Shown here: piece by piece, positions 1 through 7,905 of the stretch
Numbering within the stretch: the stretch's first letter is position 1
How the letters are laid out: each line of letters begins with the position of its first letter
NCBI GenBank assembly: GCA_045544195.1
Contig: JAZPYO010000005.1
Coordinates: forward strand, 1 to 42,392
Direction of reading: 5' to 3'
DNA length: 42,392 nucleotides
Source: RGIG7213 sp045544195
GTDB lineage: Bacteria > Bacillota > Clostridia > Oscillospirales > CAG-272
The notes under the pieces: generated by a model
Databases searched by the model: none
What the model saw: the letters and a program-made list of their open reading frames with translations, nothing else
What the model was told of the DNA's origin: nothing
Made by a program: the position numbers and the translations under genes

Positions 1-347
1 GAAAGTGCCTGCAATGCAATTCCCATTACAATAAGTAACACTCCGTAAAGCAAGTTTTTTTGCTTTTCCAAATCCTGTGTCCTTTTCAGCAAATCCATGA
101 TTTGCTCGTCATCATATGCGCGAACACTTCTTTCCTCGGCAGCTTCTCCATCCATTAGCTCTGCAACTGTAATTTCTAATTCTTCACATAAGATTTTTAC
201 GACAGAGTAATCGGGCATGCATTTGCCTGTTTCCCATTTCGAAACGGTTTTATTAGATACTCCAAGCTTTTCTGCCAACTGTTCCTGTGTAAGGCTTTTC
301 TCTTTTCTTTTTTGTGCTATAAACTTTCCCGTTGCTTGTTGATTCAT
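1..347 (-). CDS. XRE-family HTH regulator with C-terminal membrane segment, cut by window edge
   Basis: The frame opens at ATG (345-347) behind a GGAGG site and runs off the left edge, giving 115 visible residues. Residues 1-65 are a Cro/C1-type helix-turn-helix: LTQEQLAEKLGVSNKTVSKWE is seen over about residues 19-39, the classic XRE recognition region. After a charged linker (about residues 65-95) a hydrophobic stretch beginning LLYGVLLIVMGIALQ looks like a membrane helix. This matches the Clostridia pattern of XRE proteins tethered to the membrane, which usually regulate nearby genes. The target cannot be told because the 3' end and the downstream genes are outside the window. Confidence 0.85.
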   Translation of the reverse strand, partial: MNQQATGKFIAQKRKEKSLTQEQLAEKLGVSNKTVSKWETGKCMPDYSVVKILCEELEITVAELMDGEAAEERSVRAYDDEQIMDLLKRTQDLEKQKNLLYGVLLIVMGIALQAL

Positions 348-473
348 TTTCTCTACCTCCGTTTGTTGTTTGTAGAAAAAGCATACCTCTTTTCTCTGAA
401 AAACAACATCCCCTATTTGGAGAATCTAAGTGGAATTACTAATTATTCCTGCAAATTCTTATTTATCGAACTG

Positions 474-502
474 ATTATATCATAAAATTTTAAACTTTTC
501 CA
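474..502 (-). promoter_or_regulatory. Promoter for the XRE gene at 1-347
   Basis: On the minus strand a TATAAT (474-479) is preceded, 17 nt away, by TGGAAA (497-502), a weak -35. The leader to the start codon is about 120 nt and contains no gene. Confidence 0.45.
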
Positions 503-520
503 CCTAATATTGTTTTGGAT

Positions 521-661
521 TTAGTTCAAGTCCTCCCCGAAAGACGTTTTTGGCTTAGGATATCTATTGAGTTTCCACTTCAAAAAGGGCAAGAAAAAAT
601 CCAGTAACCGTTGTGGTTACTGGATTTCTTGCGCCGATATCTAAATCGGTTCGCATTGTTG
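521..661. repeat. 141-bp dispersed repeat, copy A
   Basis: This stretch aligns end to end with 1616-1756. Both begin TTAGTTCAAGTCCTCCCC and end TTCGGTTCGCATTGTTG, with a diverged middle that keeps a hairpin with GTTGT loop. Each copy lies just downstream of a minus-strand gene and carries that gene's terminator-like hairpin. No coding potential is seen. Confidence 0.7.
597..627 (-). terminator. Rho-independent terminator for the gene at 717-1274
   Basis: A perfect 13-bp stem (597-609 with 615-627, loop GTTGT) is followed on the minus strand by TTTTTTC. It lies inside repeat copy A. Confidence 0.75.
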
Positions 662-689
662 GCAAGTTGCACCGATTTAGATATCGGCG
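632..689. repeat. Perfect 19-bp inverted repeat
   Basis: 632-650 (CGCCGATATCTAAATCGGT) is exactly complementary to 671-689, with a 20-nt loop. It sits between the stop of the 717 gene and the terminator hairpin. The left arm belongs to the repeat; in copy B the equivalent palindrome is shorter and diverged. Confidence 0.7.
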
Positions 690-716
690 TTGAATTTATT
701 CACATATTGGAATTTG

Positions 717-1274
717 TTATTCCTCAGAGTAATTGACTTTAAACAATTCCTCGATGCAATCAGGTTGTCGACCTTTATTTGTGTGATATATAACACCGTT
801 AATTGTTGTTGTGTCCTTGCCGCTTGTCACAACCGAACCATCCGAGTATTCAATCTTGAAAGTGAACATGTTCACGCCGCACAGTACATCTTCAACTTTT
901 TTACTAACAGTAAAAGTCCCAAGCCATGCTGTTATTTCTTCAATATGTTCACTCGGTACTTCAATGCCGTCCGGTTGATCAGGCAAACGGTACAGTGTAA
1001 TGCTTTTTATATTTTGTGTTTCAAAAATTGGTGTTGTGGTATCAATTTTGTTTGATTTGAATCCACATAATCCAAACATGCATGTTGCTCCAATTAAAGC
1101 AAAAACAATCCCGATTATGAGAGAAACAATCATTTTTGTGTGTAATCTACTGTATAGATCTTCTGTCCCGTCCATCACGTTATTATAACCAAAGCGATTA
1201 AGCGCCCAAAACGACAAGGATAAAGCGCTAACGAAAAAACATATAATACAAAAAATTAATAACACCTTTTTCAT
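717..1274 (-). CDS. Hypothetical two-pass membrane protein
   Basis: 185 residues. The start is supported by AGGAG 6 nt upstream and by a promoter at 1350-1378. Two hydrophobic segments are visible (about residues 4-24 and 47-70), followed by a soluble C-terminal part of about 110 residues (residues 75-185) that should face one side of the membrane. I do not recognise the family. The soluble part alternates short hydrophobic and charged stretches as in small beta-rich domains. It is a single-gene unit with its own promoter and terminator, flanked by the two copies of the 141-bp repeat, so it may be an accessory gene. Confidence 0.75.
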   Translation of the reverse strand: MKKVLLIFCIICFFVSALSLSFWALNRFGYNNVMDGTEDLYSRLHTKMIVSLIIGIVFALIGATCMFGLCGFKSNKIDTTTPIFETQNIKSITLYRLPDQPDGIEVPSEHIEEITAWLGTFTVSKKVEDVLCGVNMFTFKIEYSDGSVVTSGKDTTTINGVIYHTNKGRQPDCIEELFKVNYSEE

Positions 1275-1349
1275 AGCTTCTCCTAAGCTTTTACTTAAAT
1301 ATTGTTAAAGTAATAAGCTTTTTCATATTTTCACCTACTTTACAACTTA

Positions 1350-1378
1350 ATTATAACATATATATATCAAAATTTCAA
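1350..1378 (-). promoter_or_regulatory. Promoter for the gene at 717-1274
   Basis: TTGAAA (1373-1378) and TATAAT (1350-1355) on the minus strand are 17 nt apart, about 75 nt before the start codon. Confidence 0.65.
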
Positions 1379-1561
1379 CAATATTAAGTTAAAAAATACT
1401 CTCCCCTATGTCTTTCGTTTGGTGGGATTTGAAAGGCCCTCCCCAGTCGCATAGTCGTCTGTCTTCTCCTCGATAACAATCTCCAATGTATCTCTCGTTG
1501 GAGAGCATATACGATGCGCAACCTCCAAGACACAAACATTTAACATTTATAAAAACAAAAA

Positions 1562-1601
1562 AAGGGCAGACTTTACGAAAAAAAACGCAAAATCTGCCCT
1601 T
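1562..1601 (-). terminator. Terminator-like hairpin downstream of the YwaF-like gene
   Basis: AAGGGCAGA and TCTGCCCTT arms extend to about 16 bp with two wobble pairs, and the minus strand continues into a T-rich run (TTTTTTGTTTTT). It would back up the hairpin at 1691-1723. Apart from this hairpin, the 1275-1615 interval holds the promoter of the preceding gene and no other recognisable element. Confidence 0.6.
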
Positions 1602-1615
1602 GATATCTATTGAAT

Positions 1616-1756
1616 TTAGTTCAAGTCCTCCCCAAAGGTCGATTTTGGGAAATGATATCTCTTGAATTCCACCTTGAAAAACAGCACGAAAAAACCCAGA
1701 AACCGTTGTGGTTTATGGGTTTTCCGAACCGATATCTTTTTCGGTTCGCATTGTTG
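1616..1756. repeat. 141-bp dispersed repeat, copy B, overlapping a gene 3' end
   Basis: Second copy of the repeat at 521-661, in the same orientation. Here it runs into the adjacent gene: the stop codon at 1713-1715 and about the last 14 codons of the YwaF-like protein lie within it, so the repeat supplies the polar C-terminal tail (about MRTEKDIGSENP). Confidence 0.7.
1691..1723 (-). terminator. Terminator overlapping the stop codon of the YwaF-like gene
   Basis: Arms 1691-1704 and 1710-1723 pair over 14 positions with one mismatch around a GTTGT loop and are followed on the minus strand by TTTTTTC. The stop codon lies within the 5' arm of the transcript hairpin. Confidence 0.65.
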
Positions 1757-2450
1757 CGTACACGAGCAGAAGATATATGATAACGATGATAAAGCAAAGG
1801 TACATATACCAGTATGAATGCGGAATAATGCTGTAAAACAGATCGAGCAGCGGATTTTCGGGAGCTATTGAAAACATATAATTCACCGAAAGAATATTGC
1901 CTGAGCTATCCAGAATACCGTTCTTTTGAGCATACGAATTTATAAAGAGATTTATAAAATGTATCACCGTATACGATGAAACGGTTATCCCAACGGTTGA
2001 AAAAATGCACCTTGCATCCTTTTTGGCAAGCCCTAAGGCAAACATAAGGATCGGGATACCAAGCTCCAGAACGTGCGGAAAGAAATAGAAAACGAACACC
2101 CATCCGAATATCTCCGTTTCGCTTACCGATGTATTCAGAACAAGCGCAAATAACGCGCCGACCGACCACAGCAAAAGAAGATTGTTCAATACCTTGTTTT
2201 TGGATATGACCGCTATCGGAAGCACCATAGCATTAAGCGAGCAAAGATGAAGCGGCAGATATTCAAGCGGCGAGCCCCAGGATATCAAATTGTAAATGAT
2301 GGCTGCAATGCCCGAAAAGGACAAAACGGCAAGAGTGACCGTCTGCGCCTTTACGCTTTTATTACGCAATATAAAATAAAGCGCGGCTATTATGCCACCG
2401 CCGAAAGCAAGCGACAGTATGTGGCACACGCTGAAAGATCCCCAGACCAT
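1713..2450 (-). CDS. YwaF/TMEM164-type integral membrane protein
   Basis: 245 residues, almost entirely hydrophobic with about seven membrane segments. The LPLHLCSLNAMVLP motif (about residue 65) and the NP-LLDLF / HSYWYMY region near residues 200-215 are characteristic of the TIGR02206 (YwaF, TMEM164) membrane family. TMEM164 in animals has been described as a lipid acyltransferase; the bacterial role is not established, so no reaction is claimed. AAAGGAG precedes the ATG by 7 nt. The polar C-terminal tail is encoded by a dispersed repeat and is unlikely to be ancestral. Confidence 0.75.
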   Translation of the reverse strand: MVWGSFSVCHILSLAFGGGIIAALYFILRNKSVKAQTVTLAVLSFSGIAAIIYNLISWGSPLEYLPLHLCSLNAMVLPIAVISKNKVLNNLLLLWSVGALFALVLNTSVSETEIFGWVFVFYFFPHVLELGIPILMFALGLAKKDARCIFSTVGITVSSYTVIHFINLFINSYAQKNGILDSSGNILSVNYMFSIAPENPLLDLFYSIIPHSYWYMYLCFIIVIIYLLLVYATMRTEKDIGSENP

Positions 2451-2474
2451 TATAAGCTCCTTTTATCGATCAAA

Positions 2475-2502
2475 GCCCTCTGTACATTAAAGTACAGAGG
2501 GC
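2475..2502 (-). terminator. Hairpin between the NCS2 permease and the YwaF-like gene
   Basis: Perfect 11-bp stem (2475-2485 with 2492-2502, loop ATTAAA). It lies 18 nt after the permease stop and 25 nt before the next start. The following T tract on the minus strand is weak (TTTGATCGATAAAA), so partial read-through into the YwaF-like gene is plausible; no separate promoter for that gene is visible. Confidence 0.55.
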
Positions 2503-2519
2503 ATATTTTATATATCTGA

Positions 2520-3920
2520 TCAGATGATCGCCAGCAAAATGAAGTTCAGAATGAACATAATGCTGCACACCCACAAAATAGGATGTATTTCCTTTATCTT
2601 GCCCTTGCATATCTTAACGATGATGTAGAAGATAAAGCCTGTTGCGATACCGTAGGAAATACTGTAGCAAAGAGCCATAAATATACCTGCAAAGAACGCA
2701 GGAACAGCCTCCTCGAAGTCGTTCCAGTCGATATCCTTGAAGGATGACATCATCATAATACCGACAACAACGAGAGCAGGAGCAGTAGCCGCCGAGGGTA
2801 CTGCGCTTACAAACGTTGCAAGAAACGCAGATGCAGCAAAGCAAAGCGCAACGACAACAGATGTAAGACCTGTTCTTCCGCCCGCGCCGATACCTGCCGC
2901 GCTTTCAACGAACGTCGTTGTGTTTGACGTACCGAACAGAGCGCCTACCGATGTAGCGGTAGCATCAGCAAACAGGGCCTTGTCCATCTTTGACTTGAAG
3001 CCCGCGCCCGATTCCATCGCCTTTTCATCCTCCTCGGAGAATATACCTGTGCGGCGGCCTGTGCCGATGAATGTACCGATAGTGTCAAACGTGTCGGAAA
3101 TGCTGAAGGAGAATATCGTGATAAGAACGAGAGGGAGCTTTGATACGTCTGTAAACAGACTCGTGATACCGCCCTCCTTGAATATAGCAAGGAACGTTGT
3201 GGGAAGCTGTGAGCAAGCCTCAGTAAAGCTGATCGTTTCGCCAAGTGTTGTAACGCCGAAGGGAATACCGATGATGGTCGTCGCAACGATACCGATAAGT
3301 ATCGCGCCCTTTACCTTCAGAACGAGAAGGATTATCATAAGAGCAAGACCGATAAGGAATACCCACAATGTCGGACTGTTGAGCTTTGCAAGCTCGGGAA
3401 CGATGCCTGACGTGTTAACGCCAGTTGCGGCGTTTGCATCAACGGCAGCGCCCGTGAAGCCGACGAAGTCGATGTTAAGAAAGCCGATATAAGCGACAAA
3501 TATGCCTATACCGCCGCCGATAGCGTGCTGAAGGCTGAGAGGAATGGCCTTGATGATGTACTTACGGATCTTCGTTACGGTGATGAGTATGTTTATAAGA
3601 CCGCAGATGAATACCATAGACAGAGCCTGCTGCCAGGTAAAGCCCAGACCGAAGCATACGGTGTAAACGAAAAATGCGTTAAGACCCATACCGGGTGCCT
3701 GTGCGTAAGGAACGTTTGCAACAAGTCCCATAACGAGCGTACCGACTATTGCGGAAATGATCGTCGCAAGGAACACTGCGCCCCACTCCATACCCGACTG
3801 AGAAAGGATACCGGGATTTACTACGATGATGTAGGACATTGCGAAAAAGGTAGTCAGACCTGCCATGATCTCGGTCGAGACCGACGTACCGTTTTCTTTC
3901 AAGCGAAACAGTTTGTTCAT
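2520..3920 (-). CDS. NCS2-family purine/nucleobase permease
   Basis: 466 residues, the usual length of the AzgA-like (PbuG/PbuO, guanine-hypoxanthine-adenine) branch of the NCS2 family. It takes up purine bases with protons at the cytoplasmic membrane. The start region (MNKLFRLKENGTSVSTEIMAG) and the following TTFFAMSYIIVVNPGIL are hallmarks of this branch; further signatures are PYAQAPGMGLNAFF near residue 71, SDTFDTIGTFIGTG in the middle (about residues 274-287) and TSNTTTFVESAAGI (about residue 328). AGGAG precedes the ATG. Its promoter is at 3952-3980 and the short leader has no purine riboswitch, so guanine/adenine control by a riboswitch is not indicated. Exact base preference cannot be told. 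Confidence 0.93.
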   Translation of the reverse strand: MNKLFRLKENGTSVSTEIMAGLTTFFAMSYIIVVNPGILSQSGMEWGAVFLATIISAIVGTLVMGLVANVPYAQAPGMGLNAFFVYTVCFGLGFTWQQALSMVFICGLINILITVTKIRKYIIKAIPLSLQHAIGGGIGIFVAYIGFLNIDFVGFTGAAVDANAATGVNTSGIVPELAKLNSPTLWVFLIGLALMIILLVLKVKGAILIGIVATTIIGIPFGVTTLGETISFTEACSQLPTTFLAIFKEGGITSLFTDVSKLPLVLITIFSFSISDTFDTIGTFIGTGRRTGIFSEEDEKAMESGAGFKSKMDKALFADATATSVGALFGTSNTTTFVESAAGIGAGGRTGLTSVVVALCFAASAFLATFVSAVPSAATAPALVVVGIMMMSSFKDIDWNDFEEAVPAFFAGIFMALCYSISYGIATGFIFYIIVKICKGKIKEIHPILWVCSIMFILNFILLAII

Positions 3921-3951
3921 AAAACCACTCCTTTTATTAAATTATGCCCGC

Positions 3952-3980
3952 ATTATATCACAAAATGTTTATTTTTTCAA
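3952..3980 (-). promoter_or_regulatory. Promoter for the NCS2 permease
   Basis: TTGAAA (3975-3980), 17-nt spacer, TATAAT (3952-3957) on the minus strand, about 30 nt before the start codon. The rest of 3981-4150 is AT-rich with nothing recognised. Confidence 0.7.
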
Positions 3981-4151
3981 GATGCATTTACAAAATATTA
4001 ATGATGTATTACAATATCATCGTTTTGCACAATTTTATCATTCGTTTTAACATAAACTTTGTAACACGAAAGCATAATGCGTCGAAATAGTCACAAATAT
4101 AACGGTTGCAGATACAACGCCTTGCGTTTTTTGCACTGAATTAACGTAAAA

Positions 4152-4201
4152 ACGCCTCGTCCCGTTGGGGGGGACGGGCGAGGCGTAACACCTTCGGTGT
4201 T
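4152..4201 (-). terminator. Tandem hairpins downstream of the lipoprotein gene
   Basis: Arms ACGCCTCG..CCCGT (4152-4165) and ACGGGCGAGGCGT (4174-4186) pair over 13 bp with one bulged base. A second small hairpin (4187-4192 with 4196-4201, loop TTC) follows. On the minus strand TTTTTACG comes after the large stem, as expected for a terminator of the gene ending at 4251. Confidence 0.65.
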
Positions 4202-4250
4202 GTTATCTTATTCACAAAACAGAAAGGTAAAAATAATATACATAATATAT

Positions 4251-5024
4251 TTATGACTTAATAAATATGTCGATCGTCACATAACCATCTCCGCATTGAA
4301 AGTAAAACAATCGTTCTCTTTTATACTGTGCGGCAAACGCATATTGTTCGAGTGTAACCCTATAACCGTAAGCTTCATATGACTCTACGTATTCTTTAAT
4401 AATCCTGGGAAAATCATCGGGATCGTCTAAACGGATTTTTTTGTCGTTCGTTACATTATAATTGTGTCCACCTTCTTTTTTACTTACCCAATCCGCTTCT
4501 TCGTCGCTGAAAGGCAAAGGTATGGGAAGTAAATTCTCAAAACCATGTTTTCCCCATTCGTAATAATCTACGTTCGGGTCTTGTCCCGGGGCGGTCGTTG
4601 CAGGGGCTTTTGTGTCCTCTTCGGGCTTTGTTGTCACCTCTGATGTCGTATCTTCAACGGGTGCTTCCGTCTCGGGTGCTTTAGTTGTATCCTCTACGGG
4701 AGCTGACGTTTCGGGAGCTTTCGTCGTCTGCACGATGATCTGCGGCTGTTTTGTTTCAGGTGCGTCTGTTACCGTTACCTCTGTAACGATGGCATTTGTC
4801 GCGCTGTCCTCGGCAGGCTCGCTTTCATCGGGTATGTCTGTCTGACGGTCTGTGACCTTTTCCGTCTCTCCTTCGGTTGCTTGCGGTGCATTTGTCTGTG
4901 TTGCCTCAGTTGCCGCACTTGTGTTTTCTTTCGTTACATCATCATCGCCGTCACATGATGCAAATGACAATGCCATAGAGAAAACAAGTGCCAATGAAAC
5001 AGTTGAAATAAACGCTTTTTTCAT
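4251..5024 (-). CDS. Lipoprotein with Thr/Pro/Glu-rich spacer and small C-terminal domain
   Basis: 257 residues. The signal peptide ends in a lipobox (SFASC, Cys about residue 24), so it should be anchored on the outer face of the membrane. Residues about 25-150 are a low-complexity spacer with degenerate repeats (KAPET.APVEDTT) suited to crossing the cell wall. Residues about 155-257 form a compact domain (YYEWGKHGFENLLPIPLPF, then a C-terminal YVTIDIFIKS) of unknown function. It stands alone between its own promoter region and a terminator. GGAG lies before the start. A perfect palindrome at 5052-5068 lies in the leader and could be an operator. Confidence 0.75.
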   Translation of the reverse strand: MKKAFISTVSLALVFSMALSFASCDGDDDVTKENTSAATEATQTNAPQATEGETEKVTDRQTDIPDESEPAEDSATNAIVTEVTVTDAPETKQPQIIVQTTKAPETSAPVEDTTKAPETEAPVEDTTSEVTTKPEEDTKAPATTAPGQDPNVDYYEWGKHGFENLLPIPLPFSDEEADWVSKKEGGHNYNVTNDKKIRLDDPDDFPRIIKEYVESYEAYGYRVTLEQYAFAAQYKRERLFYFQCGDGYVTIDIFIKS

Positions 5025-5051
5025 ATTTGGCTCTCCTTTTTAGTAATAATA

Positions 5052-5068
5052 TTTTATCAGTGATAAAA
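5052..5068 (-). promoter_or_regulatory. Palindrome in the leader of the lipoprotein gene
   Basis: TTTTATCA-G-TGATAAAA is a perfect 8-bp inverted repeat between a TATACT-like -10 (about 5073-5078) and the ribosome site of the gene starting at 5024. The position suits an operator; the regulator is unknown. Confidence 0.4.
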
Positions 5069-5259
5069 AACAGTATACCACAAGATATGCCAAAAACAAG
5101 ACGTTAATAAAGTCTTAATATGTAAAAAAAAAAAAAAACGAAATGTTCACGATTTAATAACGAGCGCGGGTATCTCAACACAACATATAGTGTTTGCCCC
5201 ACCCGCCGCACCGTTTCATTTTCACATAATGTGTGTATGAACGGATCTGACTAAAAAAC

Positions 5260-5290
5260 GGCTTATCCCACGCAAAAGGTGGGATAAGCC
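5260..5290 (-). terminator. Terminator of the operon 8367-5297
   Basis: Perfect 12-bp stem (5260-5271 with 5279-5290) followed on the minus strand by TTTTTTAG. It lies 7 nt after the stop codon at 5297. Confidence 0.8.
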
Positions 5291-5296
5291 TCTTTA

Positions 5297-7507
5297 TCAT
5301 ACTTTTCCTTTAAATTTTCTTATCTGCTGACACATCAGATCGTAATAGAACGTACCGTATTCGACCGACGGCTCAAGATCGCGTGAACGTTCGGGATTTT
5401 TCTGCTCGCTCGAAGTCCATTCGTTCCACGTTGTGAACAGTATCATCGTCGTTCCGAGATCGCACGCACGCTGTACCTGCTTTTTAAGCGTTGCACCGTT
5501 CGAGCGAAGCTCGTTATTATTATCGTTTTCACCTCTCGTCGCCGCAGAGCAGGTGACCGTTTCAACAACGCCGTTGAGCTGTGTGTAGGTCTGAGGGGAA
5601 CGCTCCTCCCAGCTCCAGAAATGATCCGAGCAAAGCCTTCTGTCAAACAGATTTGACTGCTGACCGACGTACCCCGTCATCCAACGTACAGTAAATCGCT
5701 CGTCCGTCCACTTCGGCTGAGCGCCGTATTGGTTCGGTGTCGCACCGTAGCAGATCAAAAGCGGCTTTCCGAGATAGTAGTAATACATATCCCCGTATTC
5801 CTCGTTATCAACGAATGACGAATACACCTGATCTACCTTCATCTGATGCTTGCCGTTGTTCACGTTTTCCTGACCTGCGTGGCCCGGGCCTAAGAACAAC
5901 GCTATTTTCGGGGCGTTCGGCACGGTGCTCCACACACGGAACATCTCGTACGTTGAATACTCTATCATTCTGAAATCCTCCGCCGTTTCAAGCGTGGACT
6001 CGGAAATTATCGTGGTATTGTTCGACCAGTCAACGAATACGAAATCAACGTCTGCCGCCGCTAAAAGCTCAGCGTGGTATCGCAGAACATCCTCCTGAGA
6101 GGACTCGTATTCACCGAAAAGGGGCGTGCCCCAGGTGTTTTTCCACCAGGTCTTTGAATTTCTGTGCCACGTCGTGTAGGAAATACCGACTATTCTGTCA
6201 TCGTATGACGATTTATCGTATTTTCCGACACCCGTGCGGACGCACTCAACATCATCGTAGTTGAATACTATCTCATCGTAAAGCCTGAATGAATCGCACA
6301 CAAGCAGCTTTTTTTCATCGGATATTTCGGAATTTGCACCGAATACCGTGCAAATACCGCTTTCTGAATCGTATACGGAATCATAGCCGAGTATTTTGGC
6401 AAGGGCTTCGATCGATATATATAGTCCGCCGTCAAGGCTTTTTACCGATACGAACGGCTTTTCCTCGCCGTTTACGGTCATTACGGGCATATCGGGTGTC
6501 AGACTGAGAACGGCGTTGTCTCTTTTCGCGGTAATAACGCCGCCGTCAACGGCGTATGCAAAGTCAAACATTTCAAAAACGGATTCGGCATCGGCGTACA
6601 GCTTGCCGTTCAGTTCTCTCGTCTGCAAATGCATAAACGCTTGCTTGTCTTTAAAGGAATATTCCCTGCCTTTCATAAACGCATATACAGTGTCATCGGG
6701 TACAAAAGCGTCAGATGAGGTATGCGACAGGCCGATACTGCCGATAACGCAGGAGCTTTTATTCGTTTCAACACGGAAATATCCGTGCGATACGTCATTC
6801 CACAAAAAACCGCCGTCGCACGCGGCTATCTCCGAGCCCGAATGATCCTTCAGAATTATACTCGTACCCGCGCGGCACACACTTGCTATATGAGTATCGT
6901 TTGCATACAGACTTATTTCGTTCTTTTCGCCCTTGAACACTACGTTCACACCGTTTGCGCAGTCAAAGGCGAGCGATTCTGTAACGGTACAGTCGAGCTT
7001 ACCTGCAACGTACGCTTTGACGGTGCTTTTGTTAAACGAAAACCACAGACCGCCTTGCGTATGGCACTGATCAGCCGACGTGCAAAGAATACCCGCAAAA
7101 ACGCTGCCCTCTGTCCTGCTATCTCCGCATGCGTAAATATACGATCGGGCGGTATACGGAAATGCGGAAAGCTCCTGAGCCATACCGACAGCACAGATCT
7201 CTCTCGTAGAGCCGATAAGCCCTTTGCTTTTATCACGCATAAATGAATTACCCGTAAGTGTCAGATACTTGTTCGTCTTGCACGTTCCGACGGTGCATAC
7301 GGTAAAATCAAAGCTCCTGTCAAAATTGTCTCTTGTATGTAAAAGAAGCTCCGTTATATCAAACGGTATTTCAGCAGGATCGCCATCGGTAACGCCGACT
7401 GTGTCGTAAGACGTGACATCATCGCCCCTTTTTCCCGTGCAGGCAGAGGAAAAAACGAACGTAAAAGCAGTTGCAAAAAGAAGTATTAATGATAATAAGC
7501 GTTTCAT
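5297..7507 (-). CDS. Lipoprotein with GH71/GH99-like C-terminal domain
   Basis: 736 residues. The N-terminus has a lipoprotein signal (FSSAC, Cys about residue 23). Residues about 40-290 are a beta-rich region; residues about 295-395 resemble a copper-amine-oxidase-N-like stalk domain (MTVNGEEKPFVSVK..GLYISIEALAKILGYDSVYD). Residues about 435-736 look like a TIM-barrel glycosidase of the GH71/GH99/WbsX type: VDWSN near 492, GPGHAG near 540, GKPLLICYGATPNQYG near 580, FWSWEE near 630, TTWNEW at about 692-697 and LEPS near 713. GH99-like enzymes cleave mannan-type bonds, but the substrate here is inferred only. Three paralogues lie at 36697-42048. AAGGGGG precedes the start, and the gene follows two membrane-protein genes in one operon. 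Confidence 0.75.
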   Translation of the reverse strand: MKRLLSLILLFATAFTFVFSSACTGKRGDDVTSYDTVGVTDGDPAEIPFDITELLLHTRDNFDRSFDFTVCTVGTCKTNKYLTLTGNSFMRDKSKGLIGSTREICAVGMAQELSAFPYTARSYIYACGDSRTEGSVFAGILCTSADQCHTQGGLWFSFNKSTVKAYVAGKLDCTVTESLAFDCANGVNVVFKGEKNEISLYANDTHIASVCRAGTSIILKDHSGSEIAACDGGFLWNDVSHGYFRVETNKSSCVIGSIGLSHTSSDAFVPDDTVYAFMKGREYSFKDKQAFMHLQTRELNGKLYADAESVFEMFDFAYAVDGGVITAKRDNAVLSLTPDMPVMTVNGEEKPFVSVKSLDGGLYISIEALAKILGYDSVYDSESGICTVFGANSEISDEKKLLVCDSFRLYDEIVFNYDDVECVRTGVGKYDKSSYDDRIVGISYTTWHRNSKTWWKNTWGTPLFGEYESSQEDVLRYHAELLAAADVDFVFVDWSNNTTIISESTLETAEDFRMIEYSTYEMFRVWSTVPNAPKIALFLGPGHAGQENVNNGKHQMKVDQVYSSFVDNEEYGDMYYYYLGKPLLICYGATPNQYGAQPKWTDERFTVRWMTGYVGQQSNLFDRRLCSDHFWSWEERSPQTYTQLNGVVETVTCSAATRGENDNNNELRSNGATLKKQVQRACDLGTTMILFTTWNEWTSSEQKNPERSRDLEPSVEYGTFYYDLMCQQIRKFKGKV

Positions 7508-7543
7508 AGTATACCCCCTTGATCAATTCAGAAATGATCTGTA

Positions 7544-7894
7544 TTAAAATATCGCCTGAAGATGATCGAAAAGCATTTCCCACAAAATCAAAAGCGGGAA
7601 TGACAGACATAAGGCACAAGAAGCCTTTATTATCTGCAAGAGTCTTGTACTGCCGTTTTTCTTTGATAAACGGACGTCAAAATATATAAGCAAGCAGAAA
7701 ATAATGAAAGAAAACGCTCCTGATGCAATGCAAAACGGAACAAATCTCGGATAAACGCTCAAAAACGGCTCGTTGAATGCGCTGCGTACAAGCAAACCGC
7801 CCACGATCTGCAACGAGCAGCAAGCGCAAAGACTTATAAAAACGGCGTAAAAAGCAGTAAAGACGGCCGTTATAATATACGTTTTTCTATTCAT
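7544..7894 (-). CDS. Small integral membrane protein
   Basis: 116 residues from ATG at 7892-7894, preceded by GAGGAAAGG and 11 nt after the upstream stop codon; the longer frame starting at 7942 would overlap the preceding gene and has no better ribosome site. Three hydrophobic segments are clear (about residues 6-27, 45-65, and 85-105). No family is recognised. It sits between a DUF4234 protein gene and a secreted GH71/GH99-like lipoprotein gene in a likely operon (36 nt to the next start). Confidence 0.7.
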   Translation of the reverse strand: MNRKTYIITAVFTAFYAVFISLCACCSLQIVGGLLVRSAFNEPFLSVYPRFVPFCIASGAFSFIIFCLLIYFDVRLSKKNGSTRLLQIIKASCALCLSFPLLILWEMLFDHLQAIF

Positions 7895-7905
7895 ATATCC
7901 TTTCC

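Noticed and set aside
2737..3492. 251-residue plus-strand open frame opposite the NCS2 permease
   Set aside because: It lies wholly antisense to a well-supported permease gene, has no ribosome site and its product has no protein-like pattern; it is a composition shadow.
3921..4150. Purine riboswitch before the NCS2 permease
   Set aside because: The promoter lies about 30 nt from the start codon, leaving no room for an aptamer, and the conserved purine riboswitch core was not found.
5126..5141. Poly-A tract of about 15 bases
   Set aside because: It may be a phase-variable tract in principle, but it lies between a gene and the previous terminator, outside any promoter spacer or coding region, so no role can be supported.
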